Positions 1-5,138 are shown, numbered from the stretch's first letter. The stretch: 6,008 nucleotides of DNA from an uncultured Oscillospiraceae bacterium (GCA_902495835.1 CABUYS010000083.1:1-6008), one strand, 5' to 3'. Numbers and translations: made by a program. Notes: generated from the sequence alone by a model not told the origin.

Positions 1-2
1 AG

Positions 3-158
3 AGAAAGCAAGCGAGCGGCAATTTCGGAACGATGATACCGAGAGCCTTATATGATGAGATAAACGCTTTTCTCGAAAAAAACGGAATTACGAAAGTCCA
101 TTTGATAAAAGAAGGCTACGAAGCCTTGAAAAATATGAAAAAAGACGGCAAATTGTAA
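3..158 (+). CDS. C-terminal part of a ribbon-helix-helix-like small protein (5' end outside window)
   Basis: The frame is open from the left edge to TAA at 156-158 and gives 51 residues. After a short GNFGTMIP strand-like segment there is an amphipathic helix (RALYDEINAFLEKNG), a turn (ITK) and a second helix (VHLIKEGYEALKNMKKDG). This strand-helix-turn-helix order, with proline opening the first helix, is the usual layout of ribbon-helix-helix DNA-binding or relaxosome accessory proteins. The function is inferred from that pattern alone; no family was recognised. It sits upstream of the TnpW-like gene and the recombinase, in the same direction, so it is probably a gene of the mobile element, for example an autoregulator or relaxase accessory factor. 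It could also be the tail of a longer protein, because the start is not visible. A minus-strand frame covering 48-377 is judged spurious because this strand carries two coherent proteins. Confidence 0.6.
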   Translation, partial: RKQASGNFGTMIPRALYDEINAFLEKNGITKVHLIKEGYEALKNMKKDGKL

Positions 159-178
159 GCCGCCCTTCCTGCCGTTTT
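141..178 (+). terminator. Weak candidate terminator hairpin over the stop codon of the first gene
   Basis: ACGGCA at 145-150 pairs with TGCCGT at 170-175. Flanking A and T bases extend the stem a little, and only four T follow (175-178). The loop is 19 nt and contains the TAA stop. The long loop and short T-run make it a weak intrinsic terminator, perhaps only attenuating transcription into the recombinase genes. Confidence 0.25.
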
Positions 179-197
179 GCGTAAATAAATCATTGAC

Positions 198-203
198 AAG
201 GAG
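198..203 (+). promoter_or_regulatory. Shine-Dalgarno AAGGAG that points to an ACG start codon
   Basis: AAGGAG ends 9 nt before ACG at 213-215. This is the position where an ATG would be expected for the downstream frame. No ATG, GTG or TTG lies near it in that frame. The site therefore marks the original start of the TnpW-like gene. Confidence 0.6.
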
Positions 204-212
204 ATTAAATTT

Positions 213-437
213 ACGGAAAACACGGCTAAAATTATAAACACTTATACTCACAACGTACGCGATTATCGCGCTGAATACTTTATCGTAGGCGATACGGTTT
301 ACGCCGTTTGCGCCGAGGAAAAACCAAACGCCACGCAAACGCCGCTCGATATAATGCAACGGCTGATTGCACGGCAAACGGACAACTTAATATCGGAACG
401 AACTCGCTGTTTGCATCCAGACGGAGGTAAAAAATAA
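213..437 (+). CDS. TnpW-like small transposon protein with ACG in place of ATG
   Basis: This frame runs from ACG at 213 to TAA at 435-437, 74 codons. The core EYFIVGDTVYAVCAEEK followed by ATQTPLDIMQRLIARQ matches the general shape of the TnpW family of Tn4451-type elements. That shape is a short beta segment, an acidic or variable linker, then a T-x-x-(D/E)-(K/I)-x-x-R-L-I helix. The family assignment is by remembered pattern only. The TAA overlaps the recombinase ATG by one base (TAATG), so the two are translationally coupled, as is usual for this gene pair. The oddity is the start: a good AAGGAG lies 9 nt upstream, yet the codon there is ACG, and the next in-frame ATG (354) would leave only the tail. 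Either ACG is used inefficiently or the gene has lost its start by a T-to-C change. Automatic gene callers would miss it. Whether TnpW proteins have a required function is unclear. Confidence 0.6.
   Translation, partial: TENTAKIINTYTHNVRDYRAEYFIVGDTVYAVCAEEKPNATQTPLDIMQRLIARQTDNLISERTRCLHPDGGKK
423..427 (+). promoter_or_regulatory. Shine-Dalgarno GGAGG of the recombinase
   Basis: GGAGG lies inside the end of the TnpW-like gene, 9 nt before the recombinase ATG at 437. This supports the 437 start, although a second near-identical site lies at 483-500. Confidence 0.75.
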
Positions 438-2092
438 TGTCAGGAATACAAATAGCAAAAACAAATAACAACAAAACTTATTACGGAGGTGAAAAAATAA
501 CCGCATTATACGGGCGGCTCAGCCGCGACGATGAACTCGTCGGTGACAGCAACAGTATCGTTCATCAGAAAGAAATGCTTGCAAAATATGCAAAAGAACA
601 CGGTTTTACCAACGCCGCATTTTATATAGACGACGGTTTTTCGGGGACGAATTTCAATCGTCCGGATTTTCAAAGAATGATGTCCGACGCGGAAGAAGGT
701 AAAATTGCCACTATTATCGTAAAAGATATGTCGCGTTTCGGCAGAGATTACATAATGGTAGGATATTACACCGAGATTTATTTCCCTAATTCGGACATTC
801 GATTCATAGCAATTAACGATCAGGTGGATACGGTATCCGCAACGGATAACGATTTTACACCGTTCAAAAACATAATGAACGAATGGTACGCAAAGGATAC
901 GTCGAAAAAAATCAAAGCGGTGTTAAAAACAAAGGGAAATTCAGGCAAGCATTTATCCACGCTTCCTCCGTTCGGGTATAAGAAAGATCCGAACGACAAG
1001 GAAAAATGGATTGTGGACGAAGAAGCCGCTTCAACGGTAAAAGAAATTTTCGATTTATATATCGGTGGGTTGAAAATCAACGATATTGCAAAACGATTGA
1101 CTGAGGAAGGCAAAGAAACGCCGCAACTTTACGCTATGAAACGAGGATTAAAATATCGCGGCAGAAGTCCGTATCCGGAGATATGGAACAATTCTACGAT
1201 ACGATATATTCTCGTTCAAATGGCATATACGGGCTGCACTGTTAATTTTCAGACATATCGGAAGTCGTTCAAAAGCAAAAAAATGGCGTTTCATCCGAAA
1301 GACGAATGGAAAATTTTTGAAGACACTCAGCCGGCGATTATAGACCGACAAACTTTCGATACTGTGCAAAAAATGCGAGAGCATAAAAGAGTATATATAA
1401 AATCAAACGAAACGAATATGTTTTCAGGACTTCTCTATTGCGCAGATTGCGGCGGATTGCTTACGATTCAGCGATACAAGAAAAATCACGATTACGACCA
1501 TTTTTATTGTTCTACCTATCGCAAGAAAAAGAAAGGATTATGTACGCCGCATCGTATCCGTGTAAAAGACTTAAAAGAAGTCATTTTACAAGATTTGCGT
1601 AAAATATGCGAATACGTTGTTTTTCACGAAAAAGAATTTATAGAAAACTACTTGAAATCCACAACGGTGGAACAACAAAAAGCACAGGCGAAAGCCCAAA
1701 GCGAATTGTCTAAAACGACCGCGCGGATAGAAGAAATCAACGGGATTATCCGTAAACTCTATGAAGATAACGTAAAAGGCAAAATGACAGACGAACGATT
1801 TGATTTTCTTGCTAAATCCTATGAAACGGAGCAAACGGAACTACGGGCAAAAACGGAAGAATTAAAAAAGATTATCGCCGCAACCGAACAGGACAACGAT
1901 AACCTTAAAAAGTTTTTGAAAATCGTAGAACACTATCTTTGTATCGAAGAACTGACTCCGGAAATACTGCATAGTTTTATCGATAAGATTTATATTGACG
2001 AAGCGGAAATTTTCGACGGTAAGAAAATGCAGGGAGTTCGCATTGTTTACAATTTCGTAGGTGCGATAGTATTGCCGCAATACTGTTATTAA
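437..2092 (+). CDS. Large serine recombinase, TndX/TnpX type, with DUF4368-like C-terminus
   Basis: This enzyme would excise and integrate the mobile element by serine-mediated double-strand exchange. The 551 residues are close to TndX of Tn5397 in size. The resolvase catalytic domain covers about residues 20-165, with Y25-x-R27-x-S29 where Ser29 is the predicted nucleophile. It also has the SRFGRD block, with R100 and R103 likely catalytic arginines. The recombinase (PF07508-like) domain follows at about 175-310, starting at LPPFGY. A zinc ribbon uses Cys335, Cys338, Cys358 and Cys369. A long charged coiled-coil stretch lies at about 410-495. The end (TPEILHSFIDKIYI and IVYNFVGAI) is typical of the DUF4368 tail found in this recombinase group. 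All visible catalytic and zinc residues are present, so it looks active. The ATG at 437 overlaps the upstream stop. The first 20 residues are not part of the conserved domain, and an alternative ancestral start at Ile21 is discussed in the findings. No promoter of its own was seen. Confidence 0.95.
   Translation: MSGIQIAKTNNNKTYYGGEKITALYGRLSRDDELVGDSNSIVHQKEMLAKYAKEHGFTNAAFYIDDGFSGTNFNRPDFQRMMSDAEEGKIATIIVKDMSRFGRDYIMVGYYTEIYFPNSDIRFIAINDQVDTVSATDNDFTPFKNIMNEWYAKDTSKKIKAVLKTKGNSGKHLSTLPPFGYKKDPNDKEKWIVDEEAASTVKEIFDLYIGGLKINDIAKRLTEEGKETPQLYAMKRGLKYRGRSPYPEIWNNSTIRYILVQMAYTGCTVNFQTYRKSFKSKKMAFHPKDEWKIFEDTQPAIIDRQTFDTVQKMREHKRVYIKSNETNMFSGLLYCADCGGLLTIQRYKKNHDYDHFYCSTYRKKKKGLCTPHRIRVKDLKEVILQDLRKICEYVVFHEKEFIENYLKSTTVEQQKAQAKAQSELSKTTARIEEINGIIRKLYEDNVKGKMTDERFDFLAKSYETEQTELRAKTEELKKIIAATEQDNDNLKKFLKIVEHYLCIEELTPEILHSFIDKIYIDEAEIFDGKKMQGVRIVYNFVGAIVLPQYCY
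483..500 (+). repeat. Second copy of the recombinase Shine-Dalgarno block, inside the coding region
   Basis: ACGGAGGT followed by an A-rich run and TAA occurs at 421-437 and again, with one inserted G, at 483-500. In the second copy GGAGG (485-489) sits 7 nt before ATA, the codon for Ile21, which is where conserved recombinase sequence begins (ITALYGRLS). Confidence 0.6.
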
Positions 2093-2097
2093 AAAAC

Positions 2098-2146
2098 GGG
2101 GCTAACGAGTAAATCGGTAAAATACGCCGATTTACTCATATTCCCC
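2098..2146. repeat. Interrupted inverted repeat at the probable end of the serine-recombinase element
   Basis: GAGTAAATCGG (2107-2117) and CCGATTTACTC (2127-2137) form a perfect 11-bp stem with a 9-nt loop. An outer GGGG (2098-2101) pairs with CCCC (2143-2146) across 5-nt internal loops on each side. It begins 5 bases after the recombinase stop. There is no T-run after it, so a simple intrinsic terminator is less likely than a recombinase or end-binding site. A GA dinucleotide at 2149-2150 just outside is a possible crossover, since TndX/TnpX elements exchange at GA; this is inference. Confidence 0.55.
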
Positions 2147-2551
2147 AAGATTAAGTATCATAATGAACAAACAATTCGAATAGGCTTGCGTTTTATAAAT
2201 ATGTTTCCATATGACAAAAACCTTAAGTCCTATTTCAACGAGCATATTAAAAACTATATTAGCTTTTATTTAAATGAAAAATCTGCTGAAAATAAGTTAT
2301 CACGTACAATGAACCGAGCAGAGTTTTTAAATCAAGGAAAAAGGATTGTCCTTCAGTATGGTTTTTTCAATCCAAGTTACCCAGCAATACTCACTAAAGA
2401 AGATTTTGTATTAGATATCGATTCAATAAACACCTCTGTATTTGGGTCTTACGAAGATGTAAATGCTGCGATATTGCAGGCACATTTTTCAATCTGCGAA
2501 TTGTTTGAAAATTGCATATCGGATAGATTAAGAGGAAAATTAAATGAATGA
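2147..2551 (+). pseudogene. 5'-truncated TIGR04255-like protein (C-terminal half remains)
   Basis: The frame is open from the recombinase stop onward. From the proposed element boundary it gives 134 codons to TGA at 2549-2551. The segment IRIGLRFINMFPYDKNLKSYF strongly resembles the R-x-G-L-R-(Y/F)-I-N block in the middle of TIGR04255 proteins, a sporadically distributed family of unknown function. These are typically around 250 residues, so roughly the N-terminal half is absent. A gene caller would choose TTG at 2186 (121 residues), but that codon is the Leu inside the RIGLRFIN block and has no good Shine-Dalgarno before it, so it is not a natural start. ATG at 2201 is the other option and has the same problem. 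The last 8 bases overlap the next gene. Composition is AT-rich (14 G+C in bases 2221-2280), unlike the recombinase. The best reading is a resident gene cut by the element. The family call is from pattern memory. Confidence 0.6.
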
Positions 2552-2774
2552 TTATCTAAAATCAATAGCAAAACAAGATTCAACAGGTGAAATCAGTTAC
2601 TCAGTCGAAGGACAGGAAACAGCTATATCACCTGGTGATGATGATAAAAAGTATAATGACGACAGTAAGCCATTTGAAGGGACTACCGATCTCGATATAG
2701 AAGCAAGACTTAATCCTTCAATGGTTAAAATACGGAAATTAAGACTTTATAAACAACAATGGATAAAGAAGTAA
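2544..2774 (+). CDS. Small acidic hypothetical protein, 76 aa
   Basis: ATG at 2544 overlaps the end of the TIGR04255-like gene by 8 bases and has GAGGA 7 nt upstream, so translation is coupled. The protein has a polar N-terminal half with an acidic patch (PGDDDKKYNDDSKPFEG, about residues 30-46). A short conserved-looking helix with basic end follows (LDIEARLNPSMVKIRKLRLYKQQW). No signal peptide or membrane segment is visible and no family was recognised. Its last 16 bases overlap the next gene. The tight overlaps on both sides argue that it is a genuine member of a three-gene operon, perhaps an accessory or antitoxin-like partner of one of the neighbours. That role is conjecture. Confidence 0.75.
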   Translation: MNDYLKSIAKQDSTGEISYSVEGQETAISPGDDDKKYNDDSKPFEGTTDLDIEARLNPSMVKIRKLRLYKQQWIKK

Positions 2775-3349
2775 AGATAGGTAAGTTGGATGAAACGGAG
2801 CTTGTGTGTCAAGGTGATGTTTTTCAAGGTGTCAAATACTATTTTAGTGTAAAAGAAGATAATGATGGTGTTGATATCATTGAATTAACATTTCCTTTTG
2901 TTGTTATTTTAAGTCAGGCTTGTGATACTTATTTCATGTCTGATTTAGTTAATAAATCAACATCACAAGAACCAGCGAGCAACAAAAAGTTTATGTACTC
3001 ATATTTGGTTGCTCCTATTTACAACTTAGAATCATTAAAAAGCGGGGATTACTTTGTATCTGAATTACCGATAAGAATGAAAAAGGAACAGCAATTTAAT
3101 TCAAAAGAAAAAGATATCGCTGCAAGCGATATGCATTATCGATATTATTTGTTTAAATCACAAAATATTTACGATAATAATGAATCAGTTATTGATTTTA
3201 AGCATTATTTTACACTAAATGCTATTGATTTAATGTCTCAACGTGCAAATAGAATGGGTAATTTTGATAGGGAACATACATTAAAAATTGTAAATAAATT
3301 TGCAGCTTTTCTCACAAGAGTCGGGATATCAGATGATAATAATCAATAA
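2759..3349 (+). CDS. Hypothetical protein with SQxCD motif, 196 aa
   Basis: ATG at 2759 overlaps the preceding gene by 16 bases and has no clear Shine-Dalgarno, so it probably depends on coupling. The N-terminal half ends in a hydrophobic strand leading to VVILSQACD (residues 48-56). This is like the SQ/TQ-x-CD motif of a family of uncharacterised accessory proteins in which Cys and Asp are conserved. Later landmarks are LVAPIY (83-88), VIDFKHYFTL (144-153) and a C-terminal helix FAAFLTRVGI (181-190). The order of motif, LVAP-like strand, DF-x-x-x-F strand and final RVG helix is what I recall for that family. No catalytic activity is established to my knowledge. There is no signal peptide or membrane segment, so it is cytoplasmic. 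The gene looks complete and shares the AT-rich composition of the two upstream genes. Cassette membership suggests an accessory, possibly defence-related, role; that is inference. Confidence 0.75.
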   Translation: MDKEVKIGKLDETELVCQGDVFQGVKYYFSVKEDNDGVDIIELTFPFVVILSQACDTYFMSDLVNKSTSQEPASNKKFMYSYLVAPIYNLESLKSGDYFVSELPIRMKKEQQFNSKEKDIAASDMHYRYYLFKSQNIYDNNESVIDFKHYFTLNAIDLMSQRANRMGNFDREHTLKIVNKFAAFLTRVGISDDNNQ

Positions 3350-3440
3350 CTGCACACTATTGTATTTTTATAAATTCCGTGTATAAATTACCTTTACGAT
3401 AAATAATACTTATGATGTATTCGCTTGATTAAAACTATTG

Positions 3441-3504
3441 GTTGAAATTTTAGCATTAGTTCAACTCTGCCTAGAAAAATAGGAAATGTATCTATTTTGA
3501 GCAG
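3441..3504 (+). other. Two adjacent stem-loops of unknown role
   Basis: GTTGAA (3441-3446) pairs with TTCAAC (3460-3465) around a 13-nt loop. Next, AAAATAG (3476-3482) pairs with CTATTTT (3492-3498) around a 9-nt loop, and an outer CTGC (3467-3470) pairs with GCAG (3501-3504). They precede a terminator-like hairpin, so together they could be the 3' structure of the cassette mRNA or a small RNA. Confidence 0.4.
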
Positions 3505-3516
3505 GTTTGCCATCTG

Positions 3517-3576
3517 AAAACACTATCGACATCTGAACTCCCAAGGTTCGATTATTGATAGTGTTTTTCTATTTTT
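3517..3576 (+). terminator. Rho-independent terminator for the AT-rich three-gene cassette
   Basis: AAAACACTATC (3517-3527) pairs perfectly with GATAGTGTTTT (3557-3567). An inner GAAC (3535-3538) and GTTC (3546-3549) can pair within the 29-nt loop. T-rich sequence follows the 3' arm. It lies 168 bases past the last gene of the cassette with no gene between, so it is the likely operon terminator. The stem being A/T-capped means it may also act on transcripts from the opposite side. Confidence 0.6.
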
Positions 3577-3620
3577 TTCAGTATTTATGCGGGTTTGTAT
3601 GCCTTTATTCTTATTTGCTT

Positions 3621-3701
3621 TATCGGACTAAAAATAGAAAAAATTAAAAATTTAAAGTCAAAAATAATAATTTTTTATTTCCGAACCCCGCTTGTCCGAT
3701 A
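3621..3701. repeat. Inverted repeat just beyond the transposase stop codon
   Basis: TATCGGAC (3621-3628) and GTCCGATA (3694-3701) are exact inverted copies. Inside them an A-rich stretch near 3632-3646 and TAATTTTTTATTT near 3668-3680 are approximate inverted copies. It may act as a transcription terminator for the minus-strand transposase mRNA or mark an insertion boundary. No matching sequence was found at the other side of the transposase, so it is not assigned as a terminal inverted repeat. Confidence 0.4.
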
Positions 3702-3719
3702 GATTTACTCAAAATCTTC

Positions 3720-4853
3720 TTATTTTTCTTTATATTCACGTTCTTTTTGATTCGGAGTCTTGTATTGCAGTTTTGCGTGAGGACGTTGCTCGTTATAAAA
3801 CTCAATATAATCCTCAACAGCTTTGTAAAATTCCTTTTCCGAACGATACTTTTTTCTGTATAATTCTTCGCGTTTTAACGAGGCGAAGAAAGATTCCATA
3901 ACGGAATTATCGTAAGGAACGTATGCGCGGGAAAATGAATGTGTGATTTGCAATGATTTTAGGTAATCGTTCAACCCTTTTGAAATATAATTTGAACCGC
4001 GATCGGTGTGAAAAATAAGAGAGGTAGAGGGGGTTCGTTCTTCATAGGCTACCTTAAAAGTTGTTTTCACAAGTTGAGTACTGTTTATTTTTCTTATTTT
4101 GTATGAAATAACTTTTCTTGCATACAAATCGATAATAGCGCAGATGTAGTATTGTTTATTGTTGCACTTAAAATATGTGACGTCGCTTACCCAAATCTGA
4201 TCGGGCGCGTTTGTATGAAACTCTTGGTTAATATAATTTTTATATTGTCGAACATTGTCGTCATAATATTTTTTTGCGCCTTGACGAATGCTGACAAGTC
4301 CCATATCGCTCATTAATTTTTGAATCATCTTTACTGATGCTTTTACACCGCGACTATGTAAAACCGCGGCAATTTTTGCCGCTCCGAATATTTGATTGCT
4401 TTCATCGTATATTTCTTGTATTTGTTCGCGTAATGCTTCTCTGCGTTTCGCATACCAAGTGTTATCTCTTTTATTGCGGAGAATATGGTTGTAATAAGTT
4501 CCCCGCGGAATATCCAACGCCTCGCAGCGCATATGAACGCTGTAATTTTTGGACAAGCTTTCTGCTGCGGACAATTTGTCTTTCAACGGCGAATTTGGCA
4601 GGACATTTGCTTTTTTAATAATTTCGATAATACCTTCAAGTCGAGCTATTTTCGATTCAAGCATTTTGAAGTTACGTACAGTTAATTTTTTGTGGTCAGA
4701 TTGTTTTTGTTCATTCTGATATTCGGACAACCAATTATAAAAAGTGCTTTTGGAAATTTCGATATCTTTAATTATTTTAAGTGGTGATTCTCTGTCTTTA
4801 ATATATCTTTTGATTGCACTTTGTTTTTCTTCCAACGAATGTCTCTTGTTCAT
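3720..4853 (-). CDS. IS3-family transposase, single-frame OrfAB, DD(35)E
   Basis: This 377-residue protein catalyses copy-out/paste-in transposition of its own element. Residues 1-50 form a helix-turn-helix (KSTFYNWLSEYQ) and residues 60-82 a leucine-zipper-like segment, both features of OrfA. The OrfB half has the HTH_21-like block (SVHMRCEALDIPRGTYYNHI). Its RNase H-fold integrase core has Asp224 (WVSDVTYF), Asp284 (FHTDRGSNY) and Glu320 (YDNSVMESFF). Exactly 35 residues separate the last two, matching DD(35)E. The C-terminus (FYNEQRPHAKLQYKTP) is typical. ATG at 4853 has AAAGGAG 7 nt upstream on this strand. Most IS3 elements split orfA and orfB and join them by -1 frameshifting. Here the two are in one frame, with an A6G heptamer (4616-4610) left at the junction. 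All catalytic residues are present, so it may be active, but without programmed frameshift control. Confidence 0.95.
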   Translation of the reverse strand: MNKRHSLEEKQSAIKRYIKDRESPLKIIKDIEISKSTFYNWLSEYQNEQKQSDHKKLTVRNFKMLESKIARLEGIIEIIKKANVLPNSPLKDKLSAAESLSKNYSVHMRCEALDIPRGTYYNHILRNKRDNTWYAKRREALREQIQEIYDESNQIFGAAKIAAVLHSRGVKASVKMIQKLMSDMGLVSIRQGAKKYYDDNVRQYKNYINQEFHTNAPDQIWVSDVTYFKCNNKQYYICAIIDLYARKVISYKIRKINSTQLVKTTFKVAYEERTPSTSLIFHTDRGSNYISKGLNDYLKSLQITHSFSRAYVPYDNSVMESFFASLKREELYRKKYRSEKEFYKAVEDYIEFYNEQRPHAKLQYKTPNQKEREYKEK

Positions 4854-4864
4854 GAGATTACTCC

Positions 4865-4885
4865 TTTACCGTTTTATTCGGTAAA
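4865..4885 (-). promoter_or_regulatory. Leader hairpin overlapping the transposase ribosome binding site
   Basis: TTTACCG (4865-4871) and CGGTAAA (4879-4885) form a perfect 7-bp stem with a 7-nt loop in the transposase leader. The 3' arm of the RNA hairpin shares three bases with the AAAGGAG (4867-4861). It could dampen translation, especially of transcripts reading in from outside. Confidence 0.45.
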
Positions 4886-4888
4886 AGT

Positions 4889-4917
4889 ATTATACCGCGA
4901 TTTTAAGGCAGTTAAAA
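4889..4917 (-). promoter_or_regulatory. Transposase promoter
   Basis: A perfect TATAAT lies at 4894-4889 on the minus strand, upstream of the transposase Shine-Dalgarno. With a 17-bp spacer the -35 would be TTTTAA (4917-4912), a poor match, so the promoter is probably weak, as expected for a transposase. Confidence 0.5.
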
Positions 4918-4924
4918 AATGTGT

Positions 4925-4930
4925 TATAAT
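4925..4930 (+). promoter_or_regulatory. Possible -10 element (TATAAT) facing right
   Basis: A perfect TATAAT on the plus strand, divergent from the transposase promoter. The -35 region is poor. It could transcribe the broken reading frame at 4935-5138. Confidence 0.3.
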
Positions 4931-4934
4931 TTTA

Positions 4935-5138
4935 ATGAAAATAGAAAAAGACGAATCGCAAGGATAAGGAAACGTTGAGCGCGGTATATTTGCTGTCGGC
5001 AGAGCCATGCCTGTGGCGGCGAGCAAAGCAGACGTCGATTTACGGAAAAATATTGTTGAACAACGTTCGGTTGATGGGCATAAGAAGATTAATTTTATGG
5101 TACACAAAGATTTATCAATTTTGCCACTACGTTGGTAA
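4935..5138 (+). pseudogene. Small unrecognised reading frame with one internal stop codon
   Basis: Read from ATG at 4935, the frame gives MKIEKDESQG, a TAA at 4965-4967, then 56 residues (GNVERGIFAVGRAMPVA, SKADVDLRKNIVEQRSVDGH, KKINFMVHKDLSILPLRW) to TAA at 5136-5138. The composition is protein-like: balanced charge, no Cys, and G/C-rich third positions like the Schlafen-like gene downstream. The other two plus frames give Cys/Trp/Tyr-rich translations. A single TAA in place of a sense codon such as TAT/TAC would restore one 67-residue protein. There is no Shine-Dalgarno before 4935. The protein was not recognised. The minus-strand frame over the same bases (4874-5155) is taken as its shadow. 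It may be a decayed gene fragment at the edge of the IS3 insertion, or an open frame by chance. Confidence 0.35.

Larger units (their letters stand above)
1..2150 (+). mobile_element. Recombinase end of a TndX/TnpX-type integrative or transposable element (other end outside window)
   Basis: The co-oriented set of a ribbon-helix-helix-like gene, a TnpW-like gene and a large serine recombinase is the usual terminal module of Tn4451/Tn5397-type elements, where the recombinase lies next to one end. The right boundary is placed near 2147-2150 for three reasons. The inverted repeat lies there, a truncated unrelated gene begins immediately afterwards in an open frame, and base composition drops sharply beyond. 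The left boundary and any cargo or conjugation genes are outside the window, so it cannot be said whether it is conjugative or mobilisable. Confidence 0.6.
3350..3719. other. Gene-free AT-rich interval with serial stem-loops
   Basis: No coherent protein was found on either strand. The interval holds three consecutive stem-loops (3441-3465, 3467-3504, 3517-3567) and a longer-range inverted repeat (3621-3628 with 3694-3701). A weak sigma-A-like promoter is possible at 3360-3365 (TTGTAT) and 3382-3387 (TATAAA), spacer 16. The part nearest 3719 should contain the transposase-distal end of the IS3 element, but I could not define it. Confidence 0.6.
3690..4910 (-). mobile_element. IS3-family insertion sequence (ends approximate)
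   Basis: The transposase, its promoter and its leader define the body. The usual TG...CA terminal inverted repeats and a 3-4 bp target duplication could not be identified by eye. The best short similarity (TGCCTT at 3600-3605 on plus and at 4905-4910 on minus) covers only six bases and lacks matching flanks. The given limits are estimates. Confidence 0.5.

Noticed and set aside
48..377. 109-residue minus-strand open frame across the RHH-like and TnpW-like genes
   Set aside because: Phe/Tyr-rich translation with no recognisable family. The plus strand has two coherent proteins here.
820..2080. Several minus-strand frames opposite the recombinase (820-1113, 1148-1384, 1586-1834, 1862-2080)
   Set aside because: They lie wholly within a clearly conserved serine recombinase and read as Phe/Ser-rich antisense translations.
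3545..3553. GGTTCGATT, like a tRNA T-loop, as a possible tRNA fragment or attachment site
   Set aside because: The flanking bases do not form a T-stem, no acceptor or anticodon arm is present, and the bases are explained by the terminator hairpin loop.
3692..3901. 69-residue plus-strand frame and other plus-strand frames (4337-4618, 4485-4685) over the transposase
   Set aside because: Antisense shadows of an intact IS3 transposase.
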